A stretch of DNA of 64,000 nucleotides from Apostichopus japonicus (taxonomy: Eukaryota; Echinodermata; Holothuroidea; Aspidochirotida; Stichopodidae). The notes under the pieces were generated by a model. That model saw only the letters and a list, made by a program, of their open reading frames with translations, had not been told where the DNA came from and did not search any database. This document shows positions 11,640 through 24,620 of the stretch, piece after piece (position 1 is the stretch's first letter; each line of letters begins with the position of its first letter). The DNA is taken from assembly GCF_037975245.1 (NCBI RefSeq), contig NC_092566.1, positions 5,830,001-5,894,000 of the forward strand, written 5' to 3'. A program made the position numbers and the translations under genes.

Positions 11640-12300
11640 GTTCTAATGTTTACTGTACAATGTTTTCATACTTTTGAACTATATTGACCTTTGACCTCTT
11701 CAATAGACATTACAATTCTTGTACTCACTAAGGTACATGTACTTCTGAACATGAGGTGAACTGCAGGTTTACTTTAGGAGTTATCATGTTGACTTGACAT
11801 CAATTTTAAAGGACCTTTGAACTTCCCAAATAGCAAAACAAGTTGAGAACTTACTGTACTTCAAGGGGTATCTACATGCCAAAATGAGAGGCTAAACTTA
11901 TTTAGTTAGCTTGTTAACAAGTCTTTCAGATTTTGCCTTCTGTTGACCTCAAAAGTAAACTTTGGTTACTATCAAACTGCTCAGAGTGTAGTACTCATTA
12001 AGGGGATCCACCACCCAACTATGCCGAATGTTAAGCAATGCTACAGATGTTCAGTACGCCGTGTTTAAAAGGTTTTCATATTATTGCGACTGGTGACCTT
12101 TAACAACCTTTGACCTTGCTCAATAATGAAAGCAGCCAAGAATGTACTAATGGGAATCTACATAGTAAGTTTGAAATTCATGCACAGTATGCTTCATGAG
12201 TTATCCTGTTTACCAGCAAAGGCGTCACATATCCACACCCACACACACATGTGATCACCATCACAAAGATTCCTTTTGCCTTCGGCACGGAATAAAATAT
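11640..12300 (-). repeat. DR1-bearing tandem repeat element, minus orientation
   Basis: Read on the minus strand, the element begins near 12290 with a head containing GCCGAAGGCAAAAGGAATC. A CA/TG-rich stretch follows, then units that each carry TTGTAAACA-/GGATAACTC-like text and AGGTCAAAGGTCA-like motifs. A perfect copy of the motif lies at 11685-11697 (as TGACCTTTGACCT on the plus strand) and a degraded one near 12096-12118. It is the same family as 31700-32290 and 55245-55700. Confidence 0.75.
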
Positions 12301-13479
12301 GAACTGATCATAGATTGCTAGAAACTTGATTATGGGTAGAGTCAAATAACTCAGAGATGCCTTAAAATCTAAAATAGTGAGCTAAATGCATATTAACAAA
12401 CCCTTTCATTTATTCAGGGTTCTACCCTAAATGCCACTTCCAATGGTCACACTCCTTGCTGAATGATCAAGGAATAATTTATTGTTTAAGTTTTTTGTCA
12501 CAGTGTTGAAAACTCTGAATTTTGTCCCTTACAGAATACTATGATTCCTGATGTTTTTATATCAATTTGACCATTTTGAAATGCAATACTGGATAAAACA
12601 TTCCCTGAGCTATAAAAAACACAACAACCAAGACAAAGATTAGACAACAGATTTGCACTAACTGTGGAAGAAAAGAGCAGTCCTTTCTGAACATTCTGAT
12701 TACTGTAGCTCTTGGCTTGGCTAGGCAATGTTAGCAATATGACACACCCAGCTAATTTACAATAGGTACTAAACACAATCAGTTCCTTAAATACATTAAA
12801 ATATATTTATAATGAGTCAATGCAAACTTCTTTCTTGTGTTTTTATGTCTTCTTTGTGTATTGTGAAGGGCATGAGAGGGAAACATATTCCTCAAAGTCT
12901 CCCACACCTATATTTCAAGAGGTTGATGAATCACATAGCTTACACTAACGTATAATGTAAATAAAAATGTAGGCATAGTTATGAAAAAGTAAATCTACAG
13001 TAGATCATCAATGATGTGTTAGCTTAACTCTTCATACTGTAATGTGAATCACATGCATACATGTATACGTGTATAAAGGCTGTAACAACCAAACTAAAAT
13101 AGCAGGTCTGATGAATCTCAATACCCTGATAACAGTAGCCTACATTAATGTCGAACATAAATGTGTGGATCCAGTGTGGTGGGGTGTACACCACATTCCC
13201 TTTTCCACCCTACACCAAACATGATTTAAGTAATTATTAGCACAACCTTGCATGTAGACCTAATTTACAGCCTAAATATGCCTCAGAATACACCATTTCA
13301 TGTCTAAAATTGCTCTGGGGGAGAACATGAGAGTTGGCTTTAACAACTTCAGGGTCACACCACTCTCTCATCTAGCCTAGCCTATTTTTCTATGTGCATA
13401 CATGTGCAAATCCATACTCAATGCAGCTTACACGGAATATAGGAACACTTGGAACCTCTAAGTGACTTAAGTTAAATTG
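12301..13479. other. no gene recognised
   Basis: AT-rich. The 92-codon minus frame at 12498-12776 begins with a hydrophobic stretch but has no conserved motif or supporting neighbour. I treat it as chance. Confidence 0.4.
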
Positions 13480-13620
13480 CCTGTGTCTGGCGGTCCTGGC
13501 GGACGAAACTTTTTTTTTTGAGAAACAAACCCCAAGTACACGTGCTTACAGCTAGGCCTATGCAAAACATAACAAAACACATTTTTTAATGAACATATAT
13601 TTTTCTTTCTTTTAAAAACC
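13480..13620 (+). repeat. dispersed repeat R1, copy 1
   Basis: Contains GAGAAACAAACCCCAAGTAC and AGGCCTATGCAAAACATAAC. The first is found reverse-complemented at 15463-15510, and the second recurs in the same orientation at 40325-40350. With 15463-15640 it forms an inverted pair around the 173-bp satellite. Confidence 0.7.
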
Positions 13621-14499
13621 ACCACAACTTCTCTAAAGAACCAAAATTTCTTCCTATCCTACAGATGATCAAATTTGTTTGAAAACAAATAAATAATAAC
13701 AATCAACTGCAAGGTACAGGGTTTTAAATTCCAATTACATTTGACTTGTGGAAATATAAAAAAAAGTACAAACATCTTTCACATGTTATTTCATGTTAAT
13801 TCTAATAAATAATGCATCAAGGAAATAAGGCCATAATCTGAAAAGCAATTCAGTAGGATTTTAGTGTAGGCTGCAACATAGCCTTGCTAATTAAAATTCC
13901 CCTTCTGTAATACAGGCAGGCAGACACTTTTTATATTCATTATAAGTTATACTTGCAACAATGTTACCAGGTCATATTTACTGAATACTAAATTTTAGAT
14001 AACTTGTTAAAATTTGAATTTTAGAAATTAGACAAATATATGGAATTTATCTTTGACAGTTTAGTTTGGACATACTTAGAAATGCCATTGACAGAACGAG
14101 CTGATAAAAACATAATTTCAAACATCCTCAGAATCTTGTGAAACATTGTGTTACTTGCATGCCTGGTTACAACTTAAATTCCTTCAAATCATTGCACACA
14201 CGAAAGAAAAGAAATAAATAACAGGAAGACAGACACAGACATGAATGAAAAACTGTAATGGATGTAAAGGCATTCTGAACACTTCTTTATTCCCCCTGCA
14301 ATAAACAGTTGAACCAAAATGAGCCTAGGTAAAAACCACAGCCTATTGTTGTCTGAGGAGTGAGGACTGTTTAACTTTACTCCCGACATTTTGAACGGAA
14401 TCATAGACACTTTTTGTAGGGTGACAACAATGTTTTTACGCGAACATTTCCACAGTTTAGGCCACTCCCAGAGGCCGGTATTGTTATTAGGATTTTAAA

Positions 14500-14620
14500 A
14501 GGTTGCGTCCACAGGACGCAACATTAAGATATTGTTTGCACACACTTAGAAAAACTTGCGTCCATGCAGTCCTCCATGAAAACATGCACTTCAAAATACC
14601 TCTACAGGACAACACGTTGG
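14500..14620. repeat. hairpin-bearing relative of repeat R1
   Basis: Begins with a perfect 9-bp stem hairpin (GTTGCGTCC-ACA-GGACGCAAC, 14502-14522) and contains a second TTGCGTCC 50 bases on. The layout parallels the TTGCATCC...GGATGCAA hairpin in the copy at 15528-15546, with G in place of A in the core. Confidence 0.5.
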
Positions 14621-14647
14621 CTTGTGCGCAACAGAAGCATAGCGATA

Positions 14648-15325
14648 GTCCTATGATGTGCACACAAAATCAAATGATGAAACCTTCAGTTATGTTTGTT
14701 GACTGTCAAATGTTGCCGTAGACTAGTTACCATCTGTGCCGGCCTAGACATGCAATGTACGGTATACAACTCCCTTACATATCAACTGTGAAAATGCAAA
14801 TAGGCAATGAATACACTGATGTCCTATGATGTGCACACAAACTCAAATGATGAAACCTTCAGTTATGTTTGTTGACTGTCAAATGTTGCCGTAGACTAGT
14901 TACCATCTGTGCCGGCCTAGACATGCAATGTACGGTATACAACTCCCTTACATATCAACTGTGAAAATGCAAATAGGCAATGAATACGCTGATGTCCTAT
15001 GATGTGCACGCAAAAATCAAATGATGAAAACTTCAGTTATGTTTGTTGACTGTCAAATTTTGCCGTAGACTAGTTACCATCTGTGCCGGCCTAGATATGC
15101 AATGTACGGTATACAACTCCCTTACATATCAACTGTGAAAATGCAAATAGGCAATGAATACGCTGATATCCTATGATGTGCACGCAAAAATCAAATGATG
15201 AATTTTAACTTCAGTTATGTTTGTTGACTGTCAAATTTTGCCATCTACATATGTGCCGGCCTAGACATGCAATGTACGGTATACAACTCCCTTACATGTG
15301 TGAATAGGCAATGAATACGCTGTGC
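14648..15325. repeat. 173-bp satellite, four copies
   Basis: Copies start with (G/A)TCCTATGATGTGCAC at 14648, 14821, 14994 and 15168, giving spacings of 173, 173 and 174 bases. Each includes TTATGTTTGTTGACTGTCAA and TGCCGGCCTAGA. The first three copies are nearly identical. The fourth has lost internal stretches and fades out at about 15325. No coding frame runs through the copies consistently. Confidence 0.92.
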
Positions 15326-15462
15326 ATATTGGGAATAACATAAAGTAAAACAAGTGTCTAGACAGAAATTACAAGCATAACCATAATGCAAAAATGCATT
15401 GTGGTTTCAAAAATGTAACTTGAGCAGATGTTCATTCATAATGTGTTTTGCTATGTTTGGTA

Positions 15463-15640
15463 TAGGCCTAGTTATGAGTAGGTGGGTGTACTTGGGGTTT
15501 GTTTCTCAGAAAGAAAAAAAGAAAAAATTGCATCCCTGGGATGCAAGAGGTTTGAAGATTTTGTGTCCCAGGCTAAAGCATTGCATCCTGGAAGCAAATC
15601 TTGCGTTCGTTCTTAACAATGCTGCAGGGCTTTGAAACAC
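15463..15640 (-). repeat. dispersed repeat R1, copy 2 (inverted)
   Basis: TAGGCCTAGTTATG...GTACTTGGGGTTTGTTTCTC is the reverse complement of copy 1. Downstream lie a TTGCATCC-CTG-GGATGCAA hairpin (15528-15546) and further GCATCC words. The same words, in opposite orientation, are at 40225-40300. Confidence 0.7.
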
Positions 15641-15649
15641 TTTGCAGGT

Positions 15650-18340
15650 TTGCCCGACCTTGATGCGGCAGAACTTTACAACAATTGCAAACACCAAATC
15701 ATGATATTCTAATAATAATAATCTTTATGAGAAGTCCCTAAAGATGATACCATTATTGTCAGACTGAATCATATTATTTCACCAACTTTCAGTCATTTAG
15801 TCAAAACTTGTTTATCTGTATTTAAATTTCAAGTTGCATACATCATTCCAAGCACAAGCAATAGTGTGTCACCATCTTAGTTTACATGTGACATCGAAAA
15901 TTTGTTAAATTGTTTTAGGCATTTGATCACCAGTTTTACAGGTAAAATCCTCTGTAATATTAACTTTAATCAAAGTTTCTAGAAATAATATTCACCATTT
16001 TTGTTTTGCAACAAGGAATTGTACATATATTTCTTCCACTTAGATTTGGACCAAAAGTGAATTCAATCATAAGAATTATTGTAACTTTTTTATCCTTTTC
16101 ATGGCCTAATAGTATTGTCAATTGTACTGCTACTGTAGGCCTATCTAAGTCCACAGACGGTCCCAACATCAGCCACACAGTTAATGTAAAAGAAAACGCT
16201 GATAAGTTAAGTATTAAATTAAGTATTGCCGGCCAAGTCTACCATACTAGGCTAGTCCACCAGAACAAACATGTCATATAATTATTTTATTACTTTTGAA
16301 AATCTGGTCAACAAACTAAGATTGAATGTAGACTGAGATTGGTCAGATACCATCATCAAAGTGTGTTGTGCTAAAAAATGCAAATTATGCATCAAATTTT
16401 ATATCTCTTAACACTGAAACACAGGCCTAGCCTAGATTAACTCTGGTGGACTACAATGCTCACCTTAACATTGCAATTAAAAAAGATACATGCTGAACTC
16501 CGCACTTGGGTGAGCCTAACGTAGCTCAGGCCCTGCCATTGTATTTTTTTTGCAATAGGTTTTTCATAATTACTTTGTGGCAAAATTTTTGAAGTGCCTG
16601 TGACTTATGCCTAGGCCCAATCCTAGTCTGGAAAACACTAACAGTAACAAGCAACGTTACATAGGCTAGCTTAGAGTTAGACCAAAACATTGGGGAAAAA
16701 TCCAAAACTGGCTAATGCTAATGTAGGTCCATATTTGGCCTAGACAATAATTAATTCTGATTTAGTTCTAGCCTAACCCTACAACTGCTAGGTCTTAACA
16801 GCCTAAATACAAGACTAGTTTGACACAATAACAGTTCTAGCCTAGTTAGGCATGTTACTGATTACAAAATAATCACACAGTGAAGAACGTAGGCTTCGTA
16901 TAAATAACACAAAATCAAATGTTAGGCTACTCACTCACTGTAATATCACCGATGACCGGATTTCGTAAACCTAACTTAGGCTACATCTCTCAAAAGTAAC
17001 AAATATTGGTTCATGTCGGGATCGAGCGCTAACTCTTTAATGAAAGTCAATACATTTTCGTTTATGACAAGACTCAAATCGATGCGAACTGTTTTAGAGA
17101 ATTGGCAAGTCACTTTTCTGTATGTGAAATAAGTCTGCCAAACTCGCAGTAATGTTCCCAGGTTACCGTATCCAGAGTCATCAGTTGTGTGCCGTACAAT
17201 ATTATTATCATGTTGAGGTCAGATTACTAAGAGCATCATTGTAACAGGTGCACATCGTATTGTACAACATGACCGAAGTTCTACACATCCTATTGTACGT
17301 ATTGTGCAACTTTACCTGTTTGATCAATCAACAAGGAAGCTTCGACACAATGCAACCCGGGTATAGAACTAGTAATTTTGGATATAACTTTTCAAGTCTA
17401 TCTTTGCCACACTTTAGTTGCTACCGTTCATGGGCGATGAACCTTGGGTGCAGAGGGGTCAGTGCTTGCTCTTGTCCTCAACGGTTACCCAGCCCCCACC
17501 CCTTCGCCAATCCGAATTAGGCCCTACGTGTATGTCATGTGGATGCATTAAAAAACAATAGATAACATAATGGGAATAGTGTCTTTCAAAATATCTAAAG
17601 CAGTACATGATTGAAGGTCATCGATCATCTAAATTAATATGCTGGAACGTCAGATAGTGCTGTTATATTCAAACTTCAACAACCTTTTTTTGGCAACCCT
17701 ACGCCGAGTATTGCTTCAGCTACCTCCTCTGTATGTTTTGGAATAATTTGAAGAGGCATAACTTCCAACAGTACTAAGTTTTAATACATTTTACTCTACT
17801 ATATTTGGAGGCAACGCTGATGAATGTATCAAATCAATCACACGGGATCATTCAGCATGGATCCGTTGCATTAGCAACAAGGTTCGGGCAATAACAACAT
17901 TTTCACTCACCTTCCTTACTTATTACCACCCCCAGATTACTAAGTACCACCCTTAGAATCCTGAAATTCAAGAAAGATTGATATTTTGATAATAAATAGT
18001 CCAAATTTGCCAAAAAGTCGCAAATTCAATCATTAAGTCGAATATTGATCGACAAAAATTTGAAATATTATAAATGTAATTTCTGGTTCAAGAAATAGAC
18101 CATTCTTTAAACTGCTCAAGTGAATTCAGTTGTTTAAAATTACATATCAAACTATTACTCTTATTGTATTGAATTTTGCAGATATTACAAAGTTCGTCCT
18201 AATAAAGTTTCATTTCAGTAAGCCCGGCAAAATGCCTGCATAATGTTTGGGCACCAGTGAAAACATCAGCTGTATTTTATGGAACGGCAAAAGGACCACA
18301 GGTGTCGCTGCTACTCTAAAGTCTAAACAGGAGGTGCTAC
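15650..18340. other. no gene recognised
   Basis: Rich in TAGGCCTA-type words. It is somewhat CpG-richer at 16900-17520. Open frames at 16006-16281 and 17248-17520 lack recognisable motifs. A GGGTGGTA duplication read on the minus strand occurs near 17920-17955. Confidence 0.4.
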
Positions 18341-18833
18341 TACCATGGGGGGGCATCATGGGGGGAGGTGGGGGCATGTCCCCCAATATTTTAGGTGAAG
18401 GATATAGTATCTAATATTCCCCCCCCCCCCCTCAATATTTGGTGGCATAGTTATTTTTTTGTGGCTATAAAATAGAAAATAATGTGTGAGATTATTTATC
18501 CAAATTATATTTGGCGGTGGCTAAAACTTCACCCAACACATGCTGCATGAGGTAAATGACACTTTGTGTCGAAAGGGTAGACCGCCCCCCCCCCCCCCTC
18601 CCTTGAGGATATTTTTTTAATTTTTTTTTTTTATGATATCGCAAGTAATTTCAAAATAGAAAATGCTTAGATGCAACTTACAAGGCCTGGGTAGTGCCAT
18701 TTGTGCGATATGGGAAGCATTTTCGGCCAAAATTTTCTTTTACGCTTCGCGCCAAAATATGGTGGCGCTACGCTTAGATAGTTTGCCTACAAGCTAACCC
18801 CTCCCTTGGCAAATTCCTTGCTACACGCCTGTC
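18341..18833 (+). repeat. G/C-tract repeat G1, copy 1
   Basis: Shares long text with the insertion at 44282-45352. Its head has CATCATGGGGGG...GCATGTCCCCC, then CAATATTTTAGGTG and ATATAGTATCTAATAT. A TTTATGATATCGC...AGTAATTTCAAAATAG body is followed by a module with TTTACGCTTCGCGCC and TGGTGGCGCTACGCTTAGAT. It ends with GCTACACGCCTG, inverted relative to CAGGCATGTAGC at 44655. Two long C-tracts (near 18420 and 18589) belong to it. Confidence 0.75.
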
Positions 18834-19447
18834 TAACCGTGTCACAAGTTGTTGTAAATAACACCAAGAAACGACACAGACTTTCACCGAAAGTAGTTTT
18901 TACTTTTTTCGAAATGAATTAGCAAGACAGACCGCATCCGTAATGCAATTTGGTTTCACCACATGTTCTTCCATTCATGCTCTTCAACAAGGCTAGATCA
19001 TGATTGATAACAAGTCAAAAAAGATGTTCTCCTGCTGCTTTTTGGCACTTATCCTGAAGGAGAACAATCGGGCGGATGAATATAGACTCTAATACTAATA
19101 AGAGTATGCCACCTTAAACATGAGTCGATACCCCTCTGTAACTAGGACAGTAACTTTATAGGCCTATTTAAATTTACTCAACTATGATATTAAGGTTCAA
19201 TAAACATGTTCGGACAAAGATTTTTGCAGGCAAAACGACACACTCATCCCACTACTCGTGCTAACATCTCATCCTTTGATGACTATTACTGAATGTAAAC
19301 ATGCATCAAACATTTTTCACTCTCACTTCATAAGGTGGGATCTGTTATACTTCATAAACTACTACCCACTTTGCAACATTAACATTAAACTGAGAACTGC
19401 ATGCACAGACTACTGAAGTATTACACAAAAGTAGGTGTCTGTGGAAG

Positions 19448-19475
19448 AGGGGGTGGGAGGGGGAGGGAGGGGGGT
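19448..19475 (+). other. G-quadruplex-type G-run cluster
   Basis: Five successive runs of three or more G separated by single bases (GGGGGTGGGAGGGGGAGGGA then GGGGGG). This meets the usual G-quadruplex pattern. A function is not implied. Confidence 0.7.
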
Positions 19476-21696
19476 TGCTTTTTCACGGCATTTTCCAGGG
19501 ACAACTATAAGACACTATCTGAGTGGAGCACTAAAATAATCATACAAGCAAGAAAAATGTTTTTCATTTGCCTCTCAGATACCGGAAATGACACTTTCCA
19601 GACAATAAAAGTTGCATAAAACATTCCACTTGCTCGAGTCATTTGAGGCGAAATAAAAGTTTTCAAACTTGGTTCAGGGTACCACACCACAATTAATTGC
19701 TCCCATTGACTTACACACTATACTCGTCACTTTCCAAGGCCGATAGAGCATAGATAGAAGATTTCAACTGACATGTCCTACCCAATAAATGATATATAGC
19801 TAATGGCGTGGGCTATCATAAAACATCCAACTTTTGACACCATGCATGACCGTTAAGATTTTGAGCTAAAAGAGCTCAAAGTTTATCATAGTGCTCCGCT
19901 GCGGAATCTTCTTGTTGTTTCAGCCAAGATTTTCTTCACCTTCAATCCTCCAGATTTTTAGACCAAAAAATTCAACACAATAGGGCACTTTAGGGCTATT
20001 TCCGACATTAACCTCTCAGGCGGACATGCACTATACTCTAAGTGTGGTGTAATACCTTAAGCCAGAAGTATACTAATTTAGCACTCTGGTCGCCATAACA
20101 TGTCTCTGTTGTGTAAATTGCACCTACTCTTTCGAATAAACGGGTAAAATCAAATTCAATTTCAAATTCGAATGCACAATGTATGTATGATAAAAAAAAG
20201 GCGTACAAATGGTCCGGCTTTTTGCCGTACAACGCAAAGCGCCCTCACTTTTTCAAGTCTCGGTGCTTAAAACACACGGCGATACATGGTCTTAGCCAAG
20301 TCGTTTGTAATACTCCTTTTCTCGCGTGCATACATGCGTCAGATTCCGTTTATGCCTATCTCGAATGTGCTTGCCTACTGTTTATTACATGCCCGAGGAT
20401 CGGTCCGTTACAATCGAAAGCGTTGCCGGGCGTACTCTTGGCAAACAATATAAAAGGGAAACTAGCTTTGTGAAAAAGAAAGGTACACTAGGCTATTCAT
20501 ACTAGAGTCTAGGCGATACACTGTGTCAGCATTCTTCCTAGTTCAATTTCTATGGTCTAACACAGTGTTGGACGTAACGAAGCACGATGTTAAGATTGAC
20601 AATTCGTTACCCTATTTTTAACACTCTGCGTAATTGCACATAATTTGAGCTATACCGAGGTTTTATAATGTCGGTTACTGTTCTTAATATTAATATTCTT
20701 GAAACGTAACCGTGATCTTCAGATGAAGTTAATCAACTGCAACGAAACGGTTTTCGATGGTGGAGAAATGGTGGTAAACTGCATGCATGCTAACAAATTA
20801 ATTTCAGGATTGGCAAATATAGAATAGGTCTCGCTGTTCTGATTTTCTTCAGCCTCTTCATTCCCACAAAAGCCTCAAGTTCAACGCCTTTGTAATATCC
20901 TGTTTATGGGTGGAGAGAGAGAGTGAGATATATGTTGGCGGTTCCGAAAAAAAAACATGGTGCTATACTGAATTGCAGAACGTACATTTTTGTGTTGGTG
21001 ACGGTCGCGGTAGCAGTATATTTTGTATTCTTGAAAGAGTGTCCGACAGGACCATATCTGCTATGGTCCAATGTCCGGCCGGACTAATATCCTTGAAAAT
21101 TTTGTCCGCAATGATAACATAGGGTATATGGTCCCCGTTCGAAAAATGGCAATAAAGGCTAAATGTTTCACACAAAAAGTCAAATAAGGCGATGGTCACT
21201 AACTGAAAACGTCGACCTATTTATGGAACTACGTTGTGCGAAGTTTACAAGAAGGGTGTTTGTACAGTTGAGAGGTCACCATCGTGTTGGCCCCAAATTT
21301 AGCATATTAAACAATTGCTCAAGGTCTTAATTTTATTATGAGTGAGAGAGACAGTTCGAGGGTTGGAAGTAAAATGACTGTTGAAGTTTGATAAAGAGTG
21401 AACCATTATTCAATTGTCTGGCATAAATAATGACTTGAAGTCCAAACCAAATAATTACTTTTGAGGTTTGTTACTATATACCATTAACAACCTTTATTAC
21501 GCTGGTTCCATTCGTATTGTAGCATGGGAAGGGCCTCGCTAGGTAACAATACAATGAGTATAACGCGTTGTCGGTCGGTGAAGGGTGAGAGGGCCATATG
21601 ACATTGAATATGCGAATGGGTCATGGTGGCAACGTCAGGATGTTTATGTTGGTTGGTCGGTTAATGCAAGAAAGTAACTGTTCCTTACGAACCTAG

Positions 21697-21725
21697 CCTA
21701 AGTTCGGATAGTAGCCGAACTTAGG
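21697..21725. repeat. perfect 11-bp stem hairpin
   Basis: CCTAAGTTCGG, a 7-base spacer, then CCGAACTTAGG. Isolated; no terminator role is expected in an animal genome. It may be the core of a small palindromic element. Confidence 0.75.
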
Positions 21726-23224
21726 TCGAAACGTTCAGATTTGGAGATACAAGATCCGAAGTATTTTATATGGAAGTCAAGACTAAGCAATGATGCAACA
21801 AATGAACAAAAGTTGAAGTATAAATTGGACTTTTTATATCGAAGTAAGTCAAAATAAATATGGTAGGCTACGAAATTAAAGTAAATTAAAGCATACAACG
21901 GTATATAAAGTCGAAAGCGGAGAAATAAAGTAAAGATTTGGAGGAAATAGTTGAAATTTTGAGGCACAAAAAAGGGGGAAAGAAACTCGAGATGATAAAT
22001 GAATAGTCTTATCCTCAGTTGAAGAAAAACACGAAACAACTAGAGCGTCCAATGTCCCATCAAGTTAAGACCTTCGTAGTATTACAAATTTAGAATTCCT
22101 ATGGAGAAGATAATAGGGTTTGGGGATCCTCCATCAGAAACATTTGAAAGTTTAGACGTCAATATAGGTGCATTCTGAGATATATTTAGAGTGCAAGGTT
22201 GTACGAAGAAATACTTTTTGCGTGAGGTTGAACAGGGGTTCAGTGCTGTCCCCACACGGCCGTGGATCTGCGCCTGATGTCGTCTTTGGCTTGAAGTTAT
22301 CTGATATTCTACTAAAAATGAACTTGAAGCAAATAGGTGTGATGTAATAGTTGCACACTGACAAATAATGTTTTGTTTTTTTCTGTATTTTTCTGTCTAT
22401 TGATTTGATCTTGGATTGGATAGGGTTAATAGTTTGTCTAAAGGTGATGTGAAGTTTATAAAAAAAAACAATACTACTGGTACATTCACATTATGCATGC
22501 ATCCAATTGTGGAGTAAAAATTAGACGTAAATTGAAAGGAAAACATTTTTTTTAGCGGTGTGCAACAATGACGTCACACCTGTTTGCTCCAAGTTCACTT
22601 TTGGTACGAAAGGTGGCTACTTCAACTGTCAATATCTCAAAAACGGTACATAGGAATTGAATGCAAATATCATCATAATGATTAGATTGTGTTCCTCTTT
22701 AACATGTCAAAAGGAATTTTGACCTGGACTATTCTTTTAACGGGGTAGCCGGTAACGGGTGCACCAATAACGTTAGTTATTAGGCAATGGCATTAGGCAA
22801 AAAGTGCCGAATTAATATTCCAAATTGTAAGAAGTACTTAAAATAAAATAGATACACACAACTGTGAGCCACTATAAGGGTATATATATAAGCGGAAAGC
22901 GAAAAGGAATCTTTAGTATGTTTTTACAAAATAAATTTGGTTCCACGAAACAGTTTGTTGCTGCTCGATGTGTACTGCTGGGACGTAACAACATTGTAGA
23001 CTTAAGTTGCCATAAAACTGTTGAAGAAAATGTTTTGACCTCAACATGAATTTACAGTGTATATCAATCTTTATCATTCCCTTAGCATTTGTCTCAAAGT
23101 AAGTTGTCTACATGGCTCCATTTGAATATAAGCCCCTCAGTAGCAGATCGGTAGCCATGCAGGTTTGGGCCCAGGGGCATACCCCTACACTTTCAGACTA
23201 GTGTTCTCCCACCCTACCCCCTTA

Positions 23225-23484
23225 AAGGCATTGAAGACTCGCCCCAAACCAAAAAGTTAACTTTCCGTTGCTTGCAAGTGGAGTTTTCTGCTTGTCGCTA
23301 CAAAATGCAGACAGCAGCTGTATGTACTGACTGTACACTAGTGTCTAATTACCGAAGGTAGCAAGCTGTGTGCGTTTTTTTCTGGGATCGATGGTGGTGT
23401 CTAACACTTCTGTTACACCTCATTTGAAACTAGGTCAGATTACCGGCATTAGACGTTTCTTTTTGCGCGAGTCCTCACACCCTT
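23225..23484 (+). mobile_element. MITE family M1, copy 1 (internally deleted)
   Basis: 260 bases flanked by TA on both sides. Termini are AAGGCATTGAAGACTCGC and, inverted, AAGGGTGTGAGGACTCGCGC. It includes TTAACTTTCCGTTGCTTGCAA, ACAAAATGCAGACAG, GGGATCGATGGTGGTGTCTA and ATTACCGGCATTAGACG, all found reverse-complemented in the copies at 53837-54190 and 57459-57824. It lacks about 100 internal bases that those carry. Confidence 0.88.
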
Positions 23485-24369
23485 TAATGTGTCCCCACCA
23501 TCAACACAGTAACAGCTAATACATTAGTACTGTGCCCCTCCTTTAATTATTGGTGACCCTCCATAAAGTGTTGGTGTTACTCCAAACTCGGAGTACTTGC
23601 TCACCAGGGCCCCAATCATTTCTGCCAAGCTGTGTCCCCTACAGTTCGGTCTAAGTTCTAATCTAATGAACAATATAGGAGGCTGGGCTTTGTGCCCTAT
23701 ATATCTAGATAAGGGCCTAACGTAAGAACAACTGTGTAAGCAGTGGCTAAGTACCTGTGAGTTGTAATTCATTTCAACTAGTGTACTTTTTTTTCTCCAC
23801 TGAATTCGAGCAAATCTGGTACAAGTGTTTTAAATGTGATAATGAAAGATATTTAAAAAATCTCTTGACTATAACGTAGGCACCCTTTGCGCGAGTCATT
23901 CCTGTGGGTGCAATGAGATGGCGCAAGTGACATTCAAATCGCTGCAAAGCGTATTGTTGTCAGCAATGCGACATGGCTTCTGGGTATAAATTTCTGTGGT
24001 TGGATATCGTTGTTGCGCGATTGGCAACTCATCTTAACATTTCTTTGGACCGAATTTCTGGTCAGTACAAATGCGCGCTGACTTCAAGTTTTTTATTCAT
24101 TTTATGACTAATACTTGTAATGCAAGGGACCGATGTGACCTCTTCTATTACCATTTTGATTAAAACATTCTGGAATTGAAAGCTCAACTCTTCTGGAAGA
24201 AATTCGGTAAGGTATAAGTACCACATTTCATTGGATTGACTATTGGGCACTAGGCATAGGCCCCTAGGCCTATCTTAGGTTTACTGTAGTGTAGGCTAGG
24301 CTATGATAACTTGTATTAAGGAGAAGCCCTAAGTTGTAAGTCTTAACTTAGGCCAAGGAGTTTAGTCCT

Positions 24370-24620
24370 TCTCCTACTCTTAGGCTAAGTTGCATGCACG
24401 ATGTCTGATGGCAAAGCATTCCAATCTTTTAAGGTGTGGGGGAAGAAGGAATATTCATATAAATTCTTTCTAGCATATGGAACTTGGAAGTTAATAAGAT
24501 CATGATTATTTATTGTGTTAACACATTTTGTTGGGAGTAGATTGTCTTTATCAAACATTTGATACAATTACAAGATTGTTATCAATTGATTTTATAAAGC
24601 ATTTGTAGACGTCCAAGTGT
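24370..24620 (-). mobile_element. LINE 3' fragment (RT C-terminal region)
   Basis: The minus-strand translation contains YARKNLYEYSFFPHTLKDWN followed by ALPSDIVHA. This is the conserved segment just after the reverse-transcriptase core of CR1/Jockey-type LINEs (the 'Y.YSFFPRTI.DWN.LP..vv.A' pattern). Further upstream, RLQMLYKI matches the preceding conserved 'RL.MLYKI' block after a frame break. Only this 5'-truncated tail remains. Confidence 0.75.

Larger units (their letters stand above)
18834..23224. other. no gene recognised
   Basis: No exon or repeat family is certain. A G-rich strand (19448-19475), a hairpin (21697-21725) and CpG-richer patches (20200-20480, 21530-21640) are noted separately or as weak signals. 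GGTACCACACCACA near 19678 and TGTGGTGTAATACC near 20043 might be degenerate element ends, but support is poor. Confidence 0.35.

Noticed and set aside
23524-23772. 82-codon minus frame with a GTGAGC donor-like site
   Set aside because: No acceptor or recognisable domain was found; it could not be supported.
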